From Cichorium intybus (taxonomy: Eukaryota; Streptophyta; Magnoliopsida; Asterales; Asteraceae), in the NCBI GenBank assembly GCA_023525715.1, contig CM042012.1:36132651-36196650 (forward strand): DNA of 64,000 nt. Direction: 5' to 3'. Positions within the stretch are counted from its first letter, which is position 1. The number at the start of each line of letters is the position of its first letter. This document shows, piece by piece, positions 10,870-23,163 of this stretch. The position numbers and the translations under genes are program-made. Under the pieces are notes generated by a model. That model did not search any database. It was not told where the DNA came from and saw only the letters and a list, made by a program, of their open reading frames with translations.

Positions 10870-12930
10870 TAATTGTCTATAGCGAACTAAGTATATTCTT
10901 CCATGTAAGAAATACAACTATAGATACGGGGACTTATACCTCAGCTAAAAAAAAATTTTAAACATACGATAATACTTTTAGAATATAATGATATTCGTAT
11001 AAAAGTATACATATACAAACAGAGATAGTATCACAATACAAGAACGTTAGAGTTTAAGTTGAAAGTTATGATTAGACTTAGTATAATATGTTATCAAATC
11101 ATAGGAAGACGTAGCCTGATCAACTACGTTTAGCTACGGTTTGACGGACATATAACTAAGTGTGGCATAATGGACAACGGAGTAAAAACTCAGGAATCAC
11201 ACAGTAATTAGTAACCATGTCAATGTTTAACATAAATACTTCGATAAGTATTAGTATTATTAAGAACCACTATTGACAATTCTAAGTCGACACTAGTATC
11301 AATATTATCGCAATACCTCTTTATCGTCTACGTACCTAAGTTACGACTAAGAAAGGGGTCTGGATGCCGGCAAGGGCGACAACAGGAGCTACACATTAAG
11401 GGACAGTTGAGTCCCCAAGTGTACTCACGACTTTAAAACCATTGGTGAGTATTTCCGACATGACTCACGAGGAGACATAGAAATTTAACTCCTAGTTGAC
11501 CGATACATGAGACTTTCCTTTTTGCGCTACGATTTTAGCCTTAGGATCGTTTACATCTCGAGCTTAAGACTTAAGCTAGGATATTTCTTGATTCTAACCT
11601 TTCTCTTTGGAGATGCATACCCGACCATCTTTACTTCGTGTATCGTAATTCAATTCACACAACCGCGTCCCCTTATGTCAAAATCTCTACGTTTTAGTTC
11701 AAGGTCCTCAGAAACACGAGTGATATTCTCAAGTGTACCATCATCTTACACTTTCCAGGTTATTCACATGTTTTGGAACAATATCCGACCTTACACTTTT
11801 CATTCCCAGTTCAACTTCGCACTTCGTCGACACACAAAAATTTCCTTTAACTCCGACCTCTCCTTCGACCCATATCGTTCCATTTATCCGTTGAGTCCTT
11901 CTAGCATTGCTAGCATCTTTATTGTCATCAAGGATTACATCCCCTTACGCCACACGTCAAACCTATAACATAATCGTTGACTCTATAGAAGGTATGGAAC
12001 TGCATTCACACAATGAAACGTTGTACAAATAATTTGTCATGTCCTTTGTTTTGAGGAGAGAAAGTTTTTGATGTGCGATTCTCTATCCTCCAAAGAATTG
12101 TTCTCCTAGAATCACTAAATTGAGAATGTGCCCATTTTCAATGATCAATACTTTCACATCTTTCTTTAAGTTAGTATTCCGCCTTACGATTTCCAATGAG
12201 TTCCTAAGTCCTAAAACTCATATTTTCCAACTCCTTGCTTTTTGCAATTGGATTGACTTAAACAGTCGGATAATTTATCGAAATAATAACCAAAATAGTT
12301 CTATATGAGTTCCCTCATTGACGATTTATCATAATGAACTTCTCCATTGTCTTACTACTTCGTTTGGTTATCATAAGAGTACCTTCATTTACTTGGAGTT
12401 ACGACACAATTTGATAATAGTAAAGTTGTTTATCATTCTAAACTCGTCTGACATCACCTAGGTCATATGGTCTATTTTATCATGAACTTTCACCTCCTTC
12501 ACTAGAGACAATGACCCCCTAAACATATTCTTAAAATATGGTTCTATTGTGGTAAGAGTACCCGCGACAGTAATTGTAACTCCAGAAATCCTCGATCATT
12601 TCGTAAATTGATTGGTAGACGATATTTGAATAGTCCTTACGTCTGGAGAGACACCAAGAACTTCGCCGCCTATCCGTAGTGCGTACCTCTAGAAAAACTT
12701 ACCGAATAATGAAACCCTCATTGTGTGTATAAGTACCATTAAAGTTGTATACAGTAGGAAATTGAATGGTCTGAGAATACCCGATTTGGCCTTATTGCAT
12801 GTTCCATGTTTGGTTGTTGCCCTAAGGTAGGATCTATTATTCGAAGACCTATTTAATTCTACGCTGTATATAGCTATGAAATTGCGTAACAACTCGTCAG
12901 CATTGGATGAAATTCCGTCATAGTAGAGTA
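10870..12930 (+). other. Gypsy leader with no recognisable gag
   Basis: About 2 kb between primer site and pol should hold gag and protease, but I recognise neither a capsid region nor a zinc knuckle on either strand. One 153-codon open frame (11507-11968) has no familiar motif and is Ser/Phe/Tyr-rich. The stretch could be strongly diverged gag, or replaced sequence as in non-autonomous elements. Confidence 0.4.
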
Positions 12931-15375
12931 GTAGGATGGGATTCCTATGCTTTCATAGCCCACGTCATGGATAACAGAAGGAAATGAAGGAAATCGCAGA
13001 CATACCAGAAGTCCGTGACTATCCTGATGTGTTTCCAGAAGATCTTCTAGGGATACCACCAACACGACAGGTCGAGTCCAGAATCAACTTGATCCCGAGA
13101 GCAACCCTAGTAGCAAAATCTCCATACAGACTGGCCCAGCAGAGATGCAGGAGCTATCTAGTCAACTACACGAACTACTAGAAAAAGGATTCATTAGACC
13201 GAGCTTCTTGCTTTAGGGAGCACCGGTTTTATTCGCGGAAAGAAGGATGGATCCTTTGGAATGTGTATTGACTATAGAGAATTGAACAAGTTGACTGTCA
13301 AGTACAGATACCCACTTCCAAGAATTGATGACCTATTCGATCAGTTACAAGGATCTGTTACTGTTCAAAAATCGATTTGAGGTCTGGGTATCATCAACTT
13401 AGAGTTTAAGCGGATGACATTCCGAAGACAACGTTTAGAACACGTTATGGTTATTACGAATTTGTCGTGATGCCATTCAGATTAACCAACACCCCCGCAT
13501 TATTCATGTATCTTATGAACCAAGTATGCAGACCGTTCTTAGATGAATTCGTGATTGTATTTATCGATGATATATTGATATATTCATCAAACAAAGAATA
13601 ACACAATCAAGACCTGCGTTTAATCTTGGAGCTACTCAGAAAAGAGATATTGTATGCCAAATTCTCAAAATGCGAATTTTGGATACGAAAAGTAGACTTC
13701 TTGGGCCATGTGGTTAGCCAAGAAGGGATTCATGTCGATCCATCCAAGATAAAAGCAATAGAAAATTGGAAAATACCAAGAACCCCGATTGAGATACGTC
13801 AATTTTTGGGTCTTACTGGTTACTACCGAAGATTCATCAAGAACTTCTCCAAGATAGTGAAACCTCTCACAGCATTGACATAGAAAGGTGTCAGTTTCGA
13901 ATGGGAAGACAAACAAGAGGTTACCTTTCAGACACTAAAGTAAATGCTGTGCAGCACGCCAATCCTATCTTTTCCAAAAGGCATGGAAGATTTCGTTGTG
14001 TATTATAACGCATCAAAATAAGGTTTGGGATGCGTGCTTATACAAAGAGAGAAAGTCATTGCTTATGCTTTTAGACAACTCAAGCCTCACGAGGTCAACT
14101 ACATCACTCACAACCTTGAGTTGGGAGCCGTGGTATTCGTGCTAAAGATATGGAGACATCACGGAACAAAGGGTACGATTTTTACAGACCACAAGAGTCT
14201 CCATCACATCTTCAACCAGAAAGAATTCAACATGAGGCAACGGAGATGGGTCGAGTTATTAAACGACTACGAATGTGATATCCGTTATCACCCGAGCAAA
14301 ACAAACGGGGTAGCAGATGCTTTGAGCCAGAAAGAATACTCAGGACGTCGAGTAAAGTCACTATCGATTACCATACACTCGCACCTTTCTACCCAAATCA
14401 GAGATGCTCAGCTTGAGGCCCTGGAACCATAGAACATCACCAGTGAAGCTCTTCGGGGAATGGACAAAACTTTCGAACTCAGGGAGGACGGGACACGCTG
14501 CTTCATGGACTGAATCTAGACACCAATGTTCGGTGGCTTCAGAGAGTTGGTCCGGGAAGAGGCTCACAAGACAAGGTATTCCGTTCATCCTGGGTCGGAC
14601 ATGGTATACCTCGACTTGAAGAAGTTGTACTGGTGGCCGATCATGAATGCAGAAATCGCTACCTTCGTAATCAAATACTTGACCTGAGTAAAGGTTAAGG
14701 TGGAATACTAGAAGCCTTCAGGACTGTTGCAACAACCGGTAATACCCGAGTGGAAATGGGAACGGATCACCATGGATTTCATAACAAAATTACCTAGAAC
14801 AACTAGTGGACATGACACCATTTGGGTGATTGTAGACCGATTAACAAAATCTGCTCACTTCTTACCAATCAAGGAGACTGATAAGATGGAAAAGCTAACG
14901 AGGGTTTACCTCAAGGAAATTGTAAAATTGCATGGTGTGCCGATATCAATCATCTCAGATAGAGATAGCCGATTCACTTCGCGCTTTAGGCAATCATTGC
15001 AAGAGGCCATGGGAACCAGACTCGATATGAGCACAGCTTACCATCCACAGACAGTTGGTCAAAGTGAGCGAACCATTCAAACGTCGGAAGACATGCTTCG
15101 CGCCTGTGTAATAGACTTTGGCAAGGCATGGGACGTTCACTTGCCACTAATCGAATTCTCCTACAACAATAGTTATCACACTAGCATCAAAGCCGCTCCG
15201 TTCGAAGCATTGTATGGGCGTAAGTGCAGATCACCCTTGTGTTGGGCCGAGGTTGGTGACACCCAGCTAGTCAAGGGTCAACTGACGAATAGCACACTCA
15301 CCGAACCAGAAATCATACGAGAAACAACAGAAAAGATCGTTCAAATCCGGAAACGATTGAAAGCCTCTCGTGATC
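12931..15375 (+). pseudogene. Gypsy pol relic (RT, RNase H, integrase)
   Basis: Landmarks appear in order: IPEVRDYPDVFPEDLLG (start of the RT region, about 13000), FIDDILIYSS (RT active site, about 13562), FSKCEFWIRKVDFLGHVV, ATALT-type RT end near 13880, RNase H with LELGAVVFVLKIWRH and FTDHKSLHHIFNQ, and integrase with ITKLPRTTSGHDTIWVIVD, SIISDRDSRFTSRF and STAYHPQTVGQSERTIQ. Several stops (for example TAG near 13881 and 14430) and frameshifts separate the pieces. The RT/RNase H/integrase order is that of Ty3/gypsy. It is cut at 15375 after KRLKASRDL by the RWP-RK element. Confidence 0.9.
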
Positions 15376-18300
15376 TGTAACACCCCGATTCATGATTCTT
15401 TATTTTCAGCAAATTAAATATTTATTTTAACGAAATAAATATTAATATTAATAATGGTTCTAAATTGGAAATTATATCAAGGGGGAGGGGTTATGTTATA
15501 TTTATAAACTCAAATTGTTAAAATATATAGAAATTTGGGGTCAAAAATAAAAAGATTAATTGTTAAAATTTAAAAATTAATATGTAAATATCTATAAGGA
15601 TTTGGGAAAAAGTCAACAAGAAGGATTATGTATATTGTGATGAAATACGATTATAAGAAAAAGATTCATATTATTTGGAGTTATAACGAAGAAGTTATGA
15701 CACGTCAAAGATGATCAAAAAGTGACAAAAATGGCTAACGGGCAATGTTTGAGGGTTTATAATGTAAATTCTATAATGATTCAGATGTAAGTCAGTAGAA
15801 GAAAGTTGTAAATCTCATTCCTACCTTTCTAAAGGTATAAAGTTCATAAATTTTTGATATTGTACGATGGAGTTATGCCCCGGCAAAGTTGAGAAAAAAA
15901 TAAGGAAATAAAAGAGATTCACCAAGTCTGGACAGCAAGGATATTTTCGTAAAATGGAAATTTAAAAACCCAGCAGCTGTATTTTATCATCTGTGGGCTA
16001 CGTTTTCTACCTAAAACACACTACATCAGAAAAAGGGAAAAAGAAAGATCTAGAGTTTGGATCCCGTGAAGTAGAAAGGAACCAAAGAGGGAGAGTAGCG
16101 AGATGTACGCATCGGGATGGGATCACACTCGACTTTCTTTTTCTGCTGCTGCCTTAGGACGTGATCTGGAGAGGAGGTGCAAGTGTTGGTGTGTGTGTGT
16201 CCTCGCAACCGAGAAGGAGGATGTCTAGAGCTCGATTTGTAGGTTGAAGCCTTGAAGGTACATTTGAACTTCTTCTCTTTCCTTTGCTTTTCTTCTAGCC
16301 TATCATCACCACCACCACACACCCATCGTGGTGTGTAGGTGTGAGTATAAACTCTTGATGCTTTCCAACACTTAGCTTTCGAATCCTAAAGCTTATGATG
16401 TTCATTTCAAGTTATCTTTGTGTTCTTGGGATGAAACCTTAATTTCCAGCTTTTGTCCTTGAGATTTCAATGTTTTGGTTGTGTTTTTGGTAGTGTAGGG
16501 TTCTAATGGTCATATCCCACCTCTTGCTTTCTGTTTTTGGTATGTAGTTGAACTTGATTCAGACCCTAGAGGTCTTAATGAAGGGACTTAGTGGGTTTAA
16601 GAGTTGAAAACTTAAACTTTAACTTCATTTTCTAGATTTTTGTTTTTTTTAGTTTTGGTGCTGTTATTGTGTCATCTTTATAAAATCGTATAAAATCATG
16701 TGTTTGGCCATTTGGGCTGATTCTTACCTTTTTGAAATGGTCTAAGTGTGTAGTTTCTTGGCCCAGAAGCCCTTAAACTAATTCAGACCCTAAGTCTAGT
16801 GAAAGTTGCAATATTCACTGACTGGTCCAGGACTGTAACGAACAGTAAATTCGGATTTGTAAAATTCATAAGTGGTAGTAGGAGAATCATTTAAGGGCAA
16901 GGCCGATGGGAAACGTTCAGTACATATGTCTAGTTTGTGCACACCAAATTTCAGAACCCACATCCTTTTGATTATCATTCTTGGTTAATATCTTTGAAGG
17001 TAGGTCCTGTGACTGTTCTTGTAATTTGTGGTGACTTGGTGGATTTTTCATCTGCAAATGGAAAATGCAAATGACCTGAGGTTAGGCCCTGTGACCTTGT
17101 CCTTGGGTCTAGTTTACCCATGATGTTTATTGGATTTTATTTTCAATCTTTCCTTGGCGTAATATTGCAAATCTTGTTGAGGGTCCATAAATCAGCCTTG
17201 CTGTTGGTTTCTTCTTTTGTGATAATCGTCTTAGGTTTTGGTTTTGGGTGTCATGGTGTGGGTTTGAGTTTACTTAAAACTAATTGAATCATATAATAAC
17301 TTATTTGTTGAGTAAAAGTGAATAAAAGGGGGTGGGGGTATATGTCGAGGCACGGTGCATGTCGAAAGTTATAAACATTTAAACTATAAGCAATGCTATA
17401 AGTATCTATTTATAGTAACGTTAATTAGTGTATTTGGTAATAATTAACTTAATATACCTTATAGGAGTATAAGGTGTGCGGTTTTAAGCTTGGTTGGATT
17501 TGCGGAGTTGTCGCACGGATTTCTACATTTGCCGACTTGAGGTGAGTACATGCAGTATTTTTACCCATTCTGGGGTACATGGCAAGTAAGTATTTTCAGA
17601 TTTGATATAATATTTTTATGTGTGAAAATATATGCAAGAATGATATTTTCTAGCTTATTTGGAAAGTAAAATGCTACATTTGAAAGTATGACTTGGTCTC
17701 TGAGTTAATTTTGTGAAAGTTGAGTTTAGTTTATAAACCATATATGTATGATTTTTGGCAATAGCCTAAAATATGGTAAAAACATGTTTTAGTCAAAAGC
17801 TTGGCATTTAGCCATTATGTATACAAGTAATGTTTCAGTATGCAGAAAGTATTTTATGTATGACTGGTATTGTAGCTAGCAATGTTAGTAAGGGAACTAT
17901 GTTCCACCTACCCGGGTTAGGTAAGGGGTCTACTGGGGCAAAAGCCCCATCGTGAAGTAGATTGCTTCAGCACTTCTATGGTGAGGATTGATCCGTTCTT
18001 TCTATAGAGACTTGGGGTATCACTTATGGTGATTAAAGCCCTAAGTATAAAAATCCAGCAAGCTTATAAAACCAGTCAAAGAAAGTAAGAAAGAAGGTAT
18101 TTTTGTAAAGTATATTATGAAGTGATTTTGAAAAGTAAATAGTTGTAGTATGTTATTACTATAAAGTTTTGACAGAAGTTTTATGATATAAATTTTATAA
18201 AAGTTGGAAAAAGAAGTTAAAGGTTTGAGTCTAAAACTCATGTAACTCACGAGACATTTTTGTCTTACGTAATCTATGTTTTGCCATGTATTCCAGGTTA

Positions 18301-18534
18301 AAATAAGTTGCTATAAATGGGATGAAGTTTAGCTGGAGTGGAGCTTGAGTTATCTCCTATCTTGGACTCAAGGTTTAATCCTTTCTTGCTTACTATGGTT
18401 AGTTTTGATATGGATTTGTACACCCACTGTTTTTAAGCATGAAAATTAACGGTTTTTGATAAACCGTATTTTTGTATTCATGAATTTACACGAAAAACCA
18501 TGGTATTTGCAAGTAGTAGAAATGGGGTGTACCA
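15376..18534 (+). repeat. 5' LTR of the RWP-RK element
   Basis: It starts TGTAACACCCCGATTCATGA and ends near GTGTACCA just before the primer site. It contains (TGTG)-rich and CACCACCACCACACAC sequence near 16190 and 16310. A 90-codon minus-strand open frame (16050-16322), repeated at 22389-22661, is part of the LTR and not a gene. Confidence 0.85.
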
Positions 18535-19440
18535 AGTTGGTATCAGAGCCATAGTTTAAGCGAATTAGGATTGGCTTGTTCCACTCCTAGGCTTAAACTC
18601 ATGCTATAGGAATGTTAGATCATGAAAGTATGTTATATGATGTCTTAAATGACTAAGATATTATGCATCACTTAATATATGCAAATATATGACACTAAGA
18701 AATGTTTAGCTAACGCTTTGATTGAGCAAAAGTTTGACTGTTAAGAAAATGGTATGTTATTTTCCATAACTGTCTATATTTATTAAAGACTATGTCTATA
18801 AAGTAGAAAGATTTTCAGTATTGATCACCATGTATTTATAATGATGTTATATGTTAAATGAACCAGTGTCCCATGAAACCTTGTGGTAACAACAGAATCA
18901 ATATGTATAGGTGGTTATGGTAATATGGGCCCGTATTATCATAATCACAGGATATGTATTGAGACTGATGGAATCGTAAAGGAATTATGGTAATCTGGTG
19001 AGTAAGGATTGTGAAGAGAGTAATAAGAATAACATAGGGATTATATGCCTATGTAATAAAAATAAGTAAGATTATAAGTATTAAAGGTTAATGTAGTGGA
19101 TATATACCACTTAGTATGACAAGGTAAAAGAAATTAATAAGATAGTTAATACTCCTGAGACAATATGAAAGGAACCAGTAAAAGAGACATGGCCAGAAAG
19201 TATAAATATATTGAAAATGTTAATGGAGTATATAGTACAAATATAAAAGAAAGAGTATAACTGAAAATTTCGTTGTCTAACGGAAACGAATTATGATTAT
19301 AGAATAAAGATAAAAGTAGTGTCACTACAGTGACCAAAGAAAGAAAGATTGGAAAATAATAATAATAATAAATAAAAGTAGTAACACATTGATACATGTG
19401 ATCCATTACGATAACTTTATATTAATACATTAAGAAAAGT
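18535..19440 (+). other. Primer site and leader of the RWP-RK element
   Basis: TGGTATCAGAGC at 18538-18549 matches initiator tRNA-Met. The following roughly 0.9 kb is A/T-rich, with no gag, and runs into the 3' end of the antisense gene copy. The left limit of the captured segment cannot be set from this sequence alone. Confidence 0.6.
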
Positions 19441-21093
19441 TTACAGAACTACTAACCTAAACTGAAGAATCAGAAGGAAGCGGGAAAAAAAAAGATCTTC
19501 TACACTCCACTCTTTGTCATCATTAGGTTGACTTGTACCTTCTTGAGGACTTGGAAGGGGTATGTTTTCAGTTATTGGAGGAGGAGCTCCAGGGTGTGGG
19601 GTCTCGATAGGGTTGGAACCCGTAACCCCATGATTATGGGCTAAATATTGACTCATTTGGGGTGTGTGTAAGTAGGGAAGTGAAGAGGAAGGGTTCCAAT
19701 TTGGAACCAGTTGGGGGTAGCTATAAGAAGGAGGAAACCAGGCTAGGTCACCTACGGAGCCTCTAAAATTATCCTCACTCGCAGGGTCGAGTAAACCAGG
19801 ATTAATACTACTCATACCAGAATTAGATGGCAGAGATTGCTGCTGTGTATGAGTTCTTGATGAAGTTTCCCCCTTTTCCAGAAATTTTCTTTTTTTATAT
19901 TCAACTTTATGAGCAGCTTGTATTAGTTTCTTTGTGCCGTCAGTGAGATCCGATTGTGACCCTTCAATTATTGCTTCTTTCTCCCTTTCTAGGTTGGGTA
20001 TTAAATCTTTCGATAATCCTGCTGCTCCACTAAACTTGTTACTAAATTCCTGTGACATAAATAACTTTAGTAATTACAACTTTATGATAAAAAAAATATA
20101 AAAAAAATGTAATTCCTTACCTCAACACGATCAATAAGAGTTTGCAGACTCTTAAGTTGTCGTTGGGGCCAATGTTCGATACCTAAATCTCTACAGCGTT
20201 TTTTTTAACTGTGTCGATCCAATGTTGAGTTCTTTCGCAGCTTTCTCAATTGGTTCGTTAAAGTGTTCAGCTATTATTTCCCTACTTAATGAGTGTCTGA
20301 AACCTCTTCTACTGCCAGCTACTGTGGTTGCTGGAATCGAAAGATTGAGTTCAAATGTACTATTGTTATTCGAGATCAATTAAACATGATCCTGATTTTC
20401 TGAACCAAAGATGGACATTGATTCATTAAAATCAGTAGCTTCTATCGGTGGTAATTGTAGGTTTTCAATCATGGACCCAGGATTTTGAAATCCTTCTAGG
20501 TTCCTCTGAATCACCTGAAGGTGATTTTGATATTGAAAACCAACCCTAAGTTCGGGATTCACTTCAATATTGATGTTATGAGTTGTTTGTAAATGACTTT
20601 CATTCTGAATGTCAGTCATGAATCCTTGATTCATGGGGGTGATCTTATTACTCGTTGAGGGGACGTCGATGAATGGATTGTAGTCAGATAGATCATCCAC
20701 AAATGGGTCTACGAATAACAATTATCAGATGATAAAACAAAATTGAATATTCATAGAAGCAATCATTTAAAGAATTTAACCTGGTAGAAGGTATGGAGTC
20801 TGATCAAGTGCAAAGTCTAAAGATGCATGCACCGGATCTTCTGAATTAATGTTCAGCTCGGGAAAAATTTCTGGCTTACCGTGGAGTTGCTCTATTGGTA
20901 GTATATCTGGAAGACTGTACCATAATTCAAAATCAAGCAAAACATTAGAAAGATAATCGAAATATGGATGATAGATGTTTAGAATGTTAGAGTCACCGAA
21001 CTCTATTAAGAATGCTTAGTTTGAAGTACCCTCTCCTTGCGGAAAACCAGGTCTAGGGTTCGACAGATCGCCCATTGAAGATCTGTTTTCCAT
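19441..21093 (-). pseudogene. RWP-RK (RKD-like) transcription factor gene copy, captured
   Basis: Three exons on the minus strand: 21093-20781, 20708-20121 and 20049-19441, with GT-AG introns (GTTAAATTC...TTCGTAG, GTAAGGAAT...GTCACAG). Phases agree once one extra base is discounted, giving about 502 codons. The start is ATG 21091-21093 (MENRSSMGDL). Exon 2 ends in an RWP-RK DNA-binding domain: FRHSLSREIIAEHFNEPI, then AAKELNIGSTQLKK, then a CRDLGIEHWPQRQ-like stretch in the next frame. The signature reads HWPQRQ instead of RWPxRK. RKD proteins control egg-cell and gametophyte genes. Lesions: TAA at 21016-21018, TAA at 20380-20382, and an A8 run (T8 at 20199-20206) with one base too many. The C-terminal exon is Pro/Ser-rich. 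It is most likely a dead genomic copy transported by the retroelement. Confidence 0.85.
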
Positions 21094-21715
21094 GACTCAG
21101 CTTTAAATATGAGTTCATTTATGAACAAACTATTGATAAGAGAGGATGAGACTAAAAATGAAGGTGGAAATGAATGATACTACATACATGTATATATATA
21201 ACATTTTGCAGCTGGAACCGAAAGGACACACGGAACTGAAGGGACACCTCTTGTTTTAGTACCAAAATTCAAACCAACTATAGTAGGTGCGACTCTTCAC
21301 TACCCTGAGTGTCGTCTTATTCTTAAAATTCGCTGCTTGACTCCGGTAATAACGGGATATTGAAGAGACTTTTTGGAATAAAGGTGTATAACGTGGTGTC
21401 GTTTACTGATTACTTTAATGCACAAACTGATGTATGTTGTGATTATTAGTGATGTGATGTCACATAAAAAAAAGTATATGACCTATCTGTTAACATTGGA
21501 GAAATATTGACATTGACTTATTTTGACTTTTCATCCCTTGTTGGACTCTAGGCCTAATAGGCTAAAACTTAACCTATTTGGGCTCGTGTCATCGGAATAG
21601 TATTTATGGGCAATTTAATAGACCAATATAGGAATGGAATATGGGTTAATGCATTCACAGACTATTGTCTTGATGTTGAATTTCGGGGACGAAATTCTTA
21701 TAAGTGGGGGAGATT
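21094..21715 (-). promoter_or_regulatory. Upstream flank of the RWP-RK copy and retroelement polypurine tract
   Basis: Upstream of the gene's ATG on the minus strand lies A/T-rich DNA that may include the original promoter; a TATATATAT string at 21191-21200 is a candidate TATA region. From about 21680 the sequence becomes retroelement again: TTTCGGGGACGAAATTCTTA and the polypurine tract AAGTGGGGGAGATT (21702-21715) just before the 3' LTR. The boundary between captured and retroelement DNA is not resolved. Confidence 0.4.
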
Positions 21716-22922
21716 CGTAACACCCCGATTCATGATTCTTAATTTTCAGCAAATTAAATATTTATTTTAACGAAATAAATATTAATATTAATAATGGTTC
21801 TAAATTGGAAATTATATCAAGGGGGAGGGGTTATGTTATATTTATAAACTCAAATTGTTAAAATATATGGAAATTTGGGGTCAAAAATAAAAAGATTAAT
21901 TGTTAAAATTTAAAAATTAATATGTAAATATCTATAAGGATTTGGGAAAAAGTCATCAAGAAGGATTATGTATATTGTGATGAAATACGATTATAGGAAA
22001 AAGATTCATATTATTTGGAGTTATAACGAAGAAGTTATGACAGGTCAAAGATGATCAAAAAGTGACAAAAATAGCTAACGGGCAATGTTTGAGGGTTTAT
22101 AATGTAAATTCTATAATGATTCAGATGTAAGTCAGTAGAAGAAAGTTGTAAATCTCATTCCTACCTTTCTAAAGGTATAAAGTTCATAAATTTTTGATAT
22201 TGTACGATGGAGTTATGCCCCGGCAAAGTTGAGAAAAAATAAGGAAATAAAAGAGATTCACCAAGTCTGGACAGCAAGGATATTTTCGTAAAATGGAAAT
22301 TTAAAAACCCAGCAGCTGTATTTTATCATCTGTGGGCTACGTTTTCTACCTAAAACACACTACATCAGAAAAAGGGAAAAAGAAAGATCTAGAGTTTGGA
22401 TCCCGTGAAGTAGAAAGGAACCAAAGAGGGAGAGTAGCGAGATGTACGCATCGGGATGGGATCACACTCGACTTTCTTTTTCTGCTGCTGCCTTAGGACG
22501 TGATCTGGAGAGGAGGTGCAAGTGTTGGTGTGTGTGTGTCCTCGCAACCGAGAAGGAGGATGTCTAGAGCTCGATTTGTAGGTTGAAGCCTTGAAGGTAC
22601 ATTTGAACTTCTTCTCTTTCCTTTGCTTTTCTTCTAGCCTATCATCACCACCACCACACACCCATCGTGGTGTGTAGGTGTGAGTATAAACTCTTGATGC
22701 TTTCCAACACTTAGCTTTCGAATCCTAAAGCTTATGATGTTCATTTCAAGTTATCTTTGTGTTCTTGGGATGAAACCTTAATTTCCAGCTTTTGTCCATG
22801 AGATTTCAATGTTTTGGTTGTGTTTTTGGTAGTGTAGGGTTCTAATGGTCATATCCCACCTCTTGCTTTCTGTTTTTGGTATGTAGTTGAACTTGATTCA
22901 GACCCTAGAGGTCTTAATGAAG
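21716..22922 (+). repeat. Truncated 3' LTR of the RWP-RK element
   Basis: It starts CGTAACACCCCGATTCATGA (first base C instead of T) and matches 15376-16583 until GTCTTAATGAAG, where homology stops. About 1.95 kb of LTR is missing. Directly after, AAGTGCTTATC occurs twice (about 22920 and 22936), the second copy belonging to the host gypsy pol. Confidence 0.9.
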
Positions 22923-22935
22923 TGCTTATCTCAAG

Positions 22936-23163
22936 AAGTGCTTATCCGATGAAACCCTGATTATTCCTCTTGACGAAATCGAAGTCAATGAAAACCTACA
23001 TTTCATAGAGGAACCGATGGAGATCATGGATAGGGAAATCAAAAGAACCAAACAAAGCCGTATTCCGATAGTAAAGGTTCGATGGAACGCCAAACGAGGA
23101 CCTGAGTTTACTTGGGAACGCGAGGATCAGATGAAACAAAAGTACCCCCAACTGTTCCCATAA
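22936..23163 (+). pseudogene. Gypsy pol C-terminus (chromodomain-like tail)
   Basis: An open frame from 22936 reads KCLSDETLIIPLDEIEVNE, then PMEIMDREIKRTKQSRIP, and ends VRWNAKRGPEFTWEREDQMK... LFP with stop TAA 23161-23163. This is the typical end of chromovirus-type gypsy polyproteins, a region thought to help target integration. The link to the integrase part ending at 15375 is lost. Confidence 0.85.

Larger units (their letters stand above)
15376..22922 (+). mobile_element. Pol-less LTR retroelement carrying an antisense RWP-RK gene
   Basis: The 5' LTR (15376-18534, 3.16 kb) and the truncated 3' LTR (21716-22922, 1.2 kb) share their first 1.2 kb with only about seven mismatches by eye. 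A primer site TTGGTATCAGAGCC lies at 18537 and a polypurine tract AAGTGGGGGAGATT at 21702-21715. The interior contains no gag or pol; instead a three-exon RWP-RK gene copy runs antisense (19441-21093). It must have relied on another gypsy element's enzymes. The 3' LTR end and right target duplication are lost in a deletion that also removed part of the host gypsy pol. Confidence 0.85.

Noticed and set aside
11507..11968. 153-codon frame in the gypsy leader
   Set aside because: No motif, unusual Ser/Phe/Tyr composition, and location where gag should be but without any Gag feature. Kept only as unassigned leader.
16050..16322. Minus-strand 90-codon frame, repeated at 22389-22661, Lys/Ser/His-rich
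   Set aside because: Both copies lie at the same place in the two LTRs of the RWP-RK element. The reading frame is a by-product of the LTR sequence and shows no domain.
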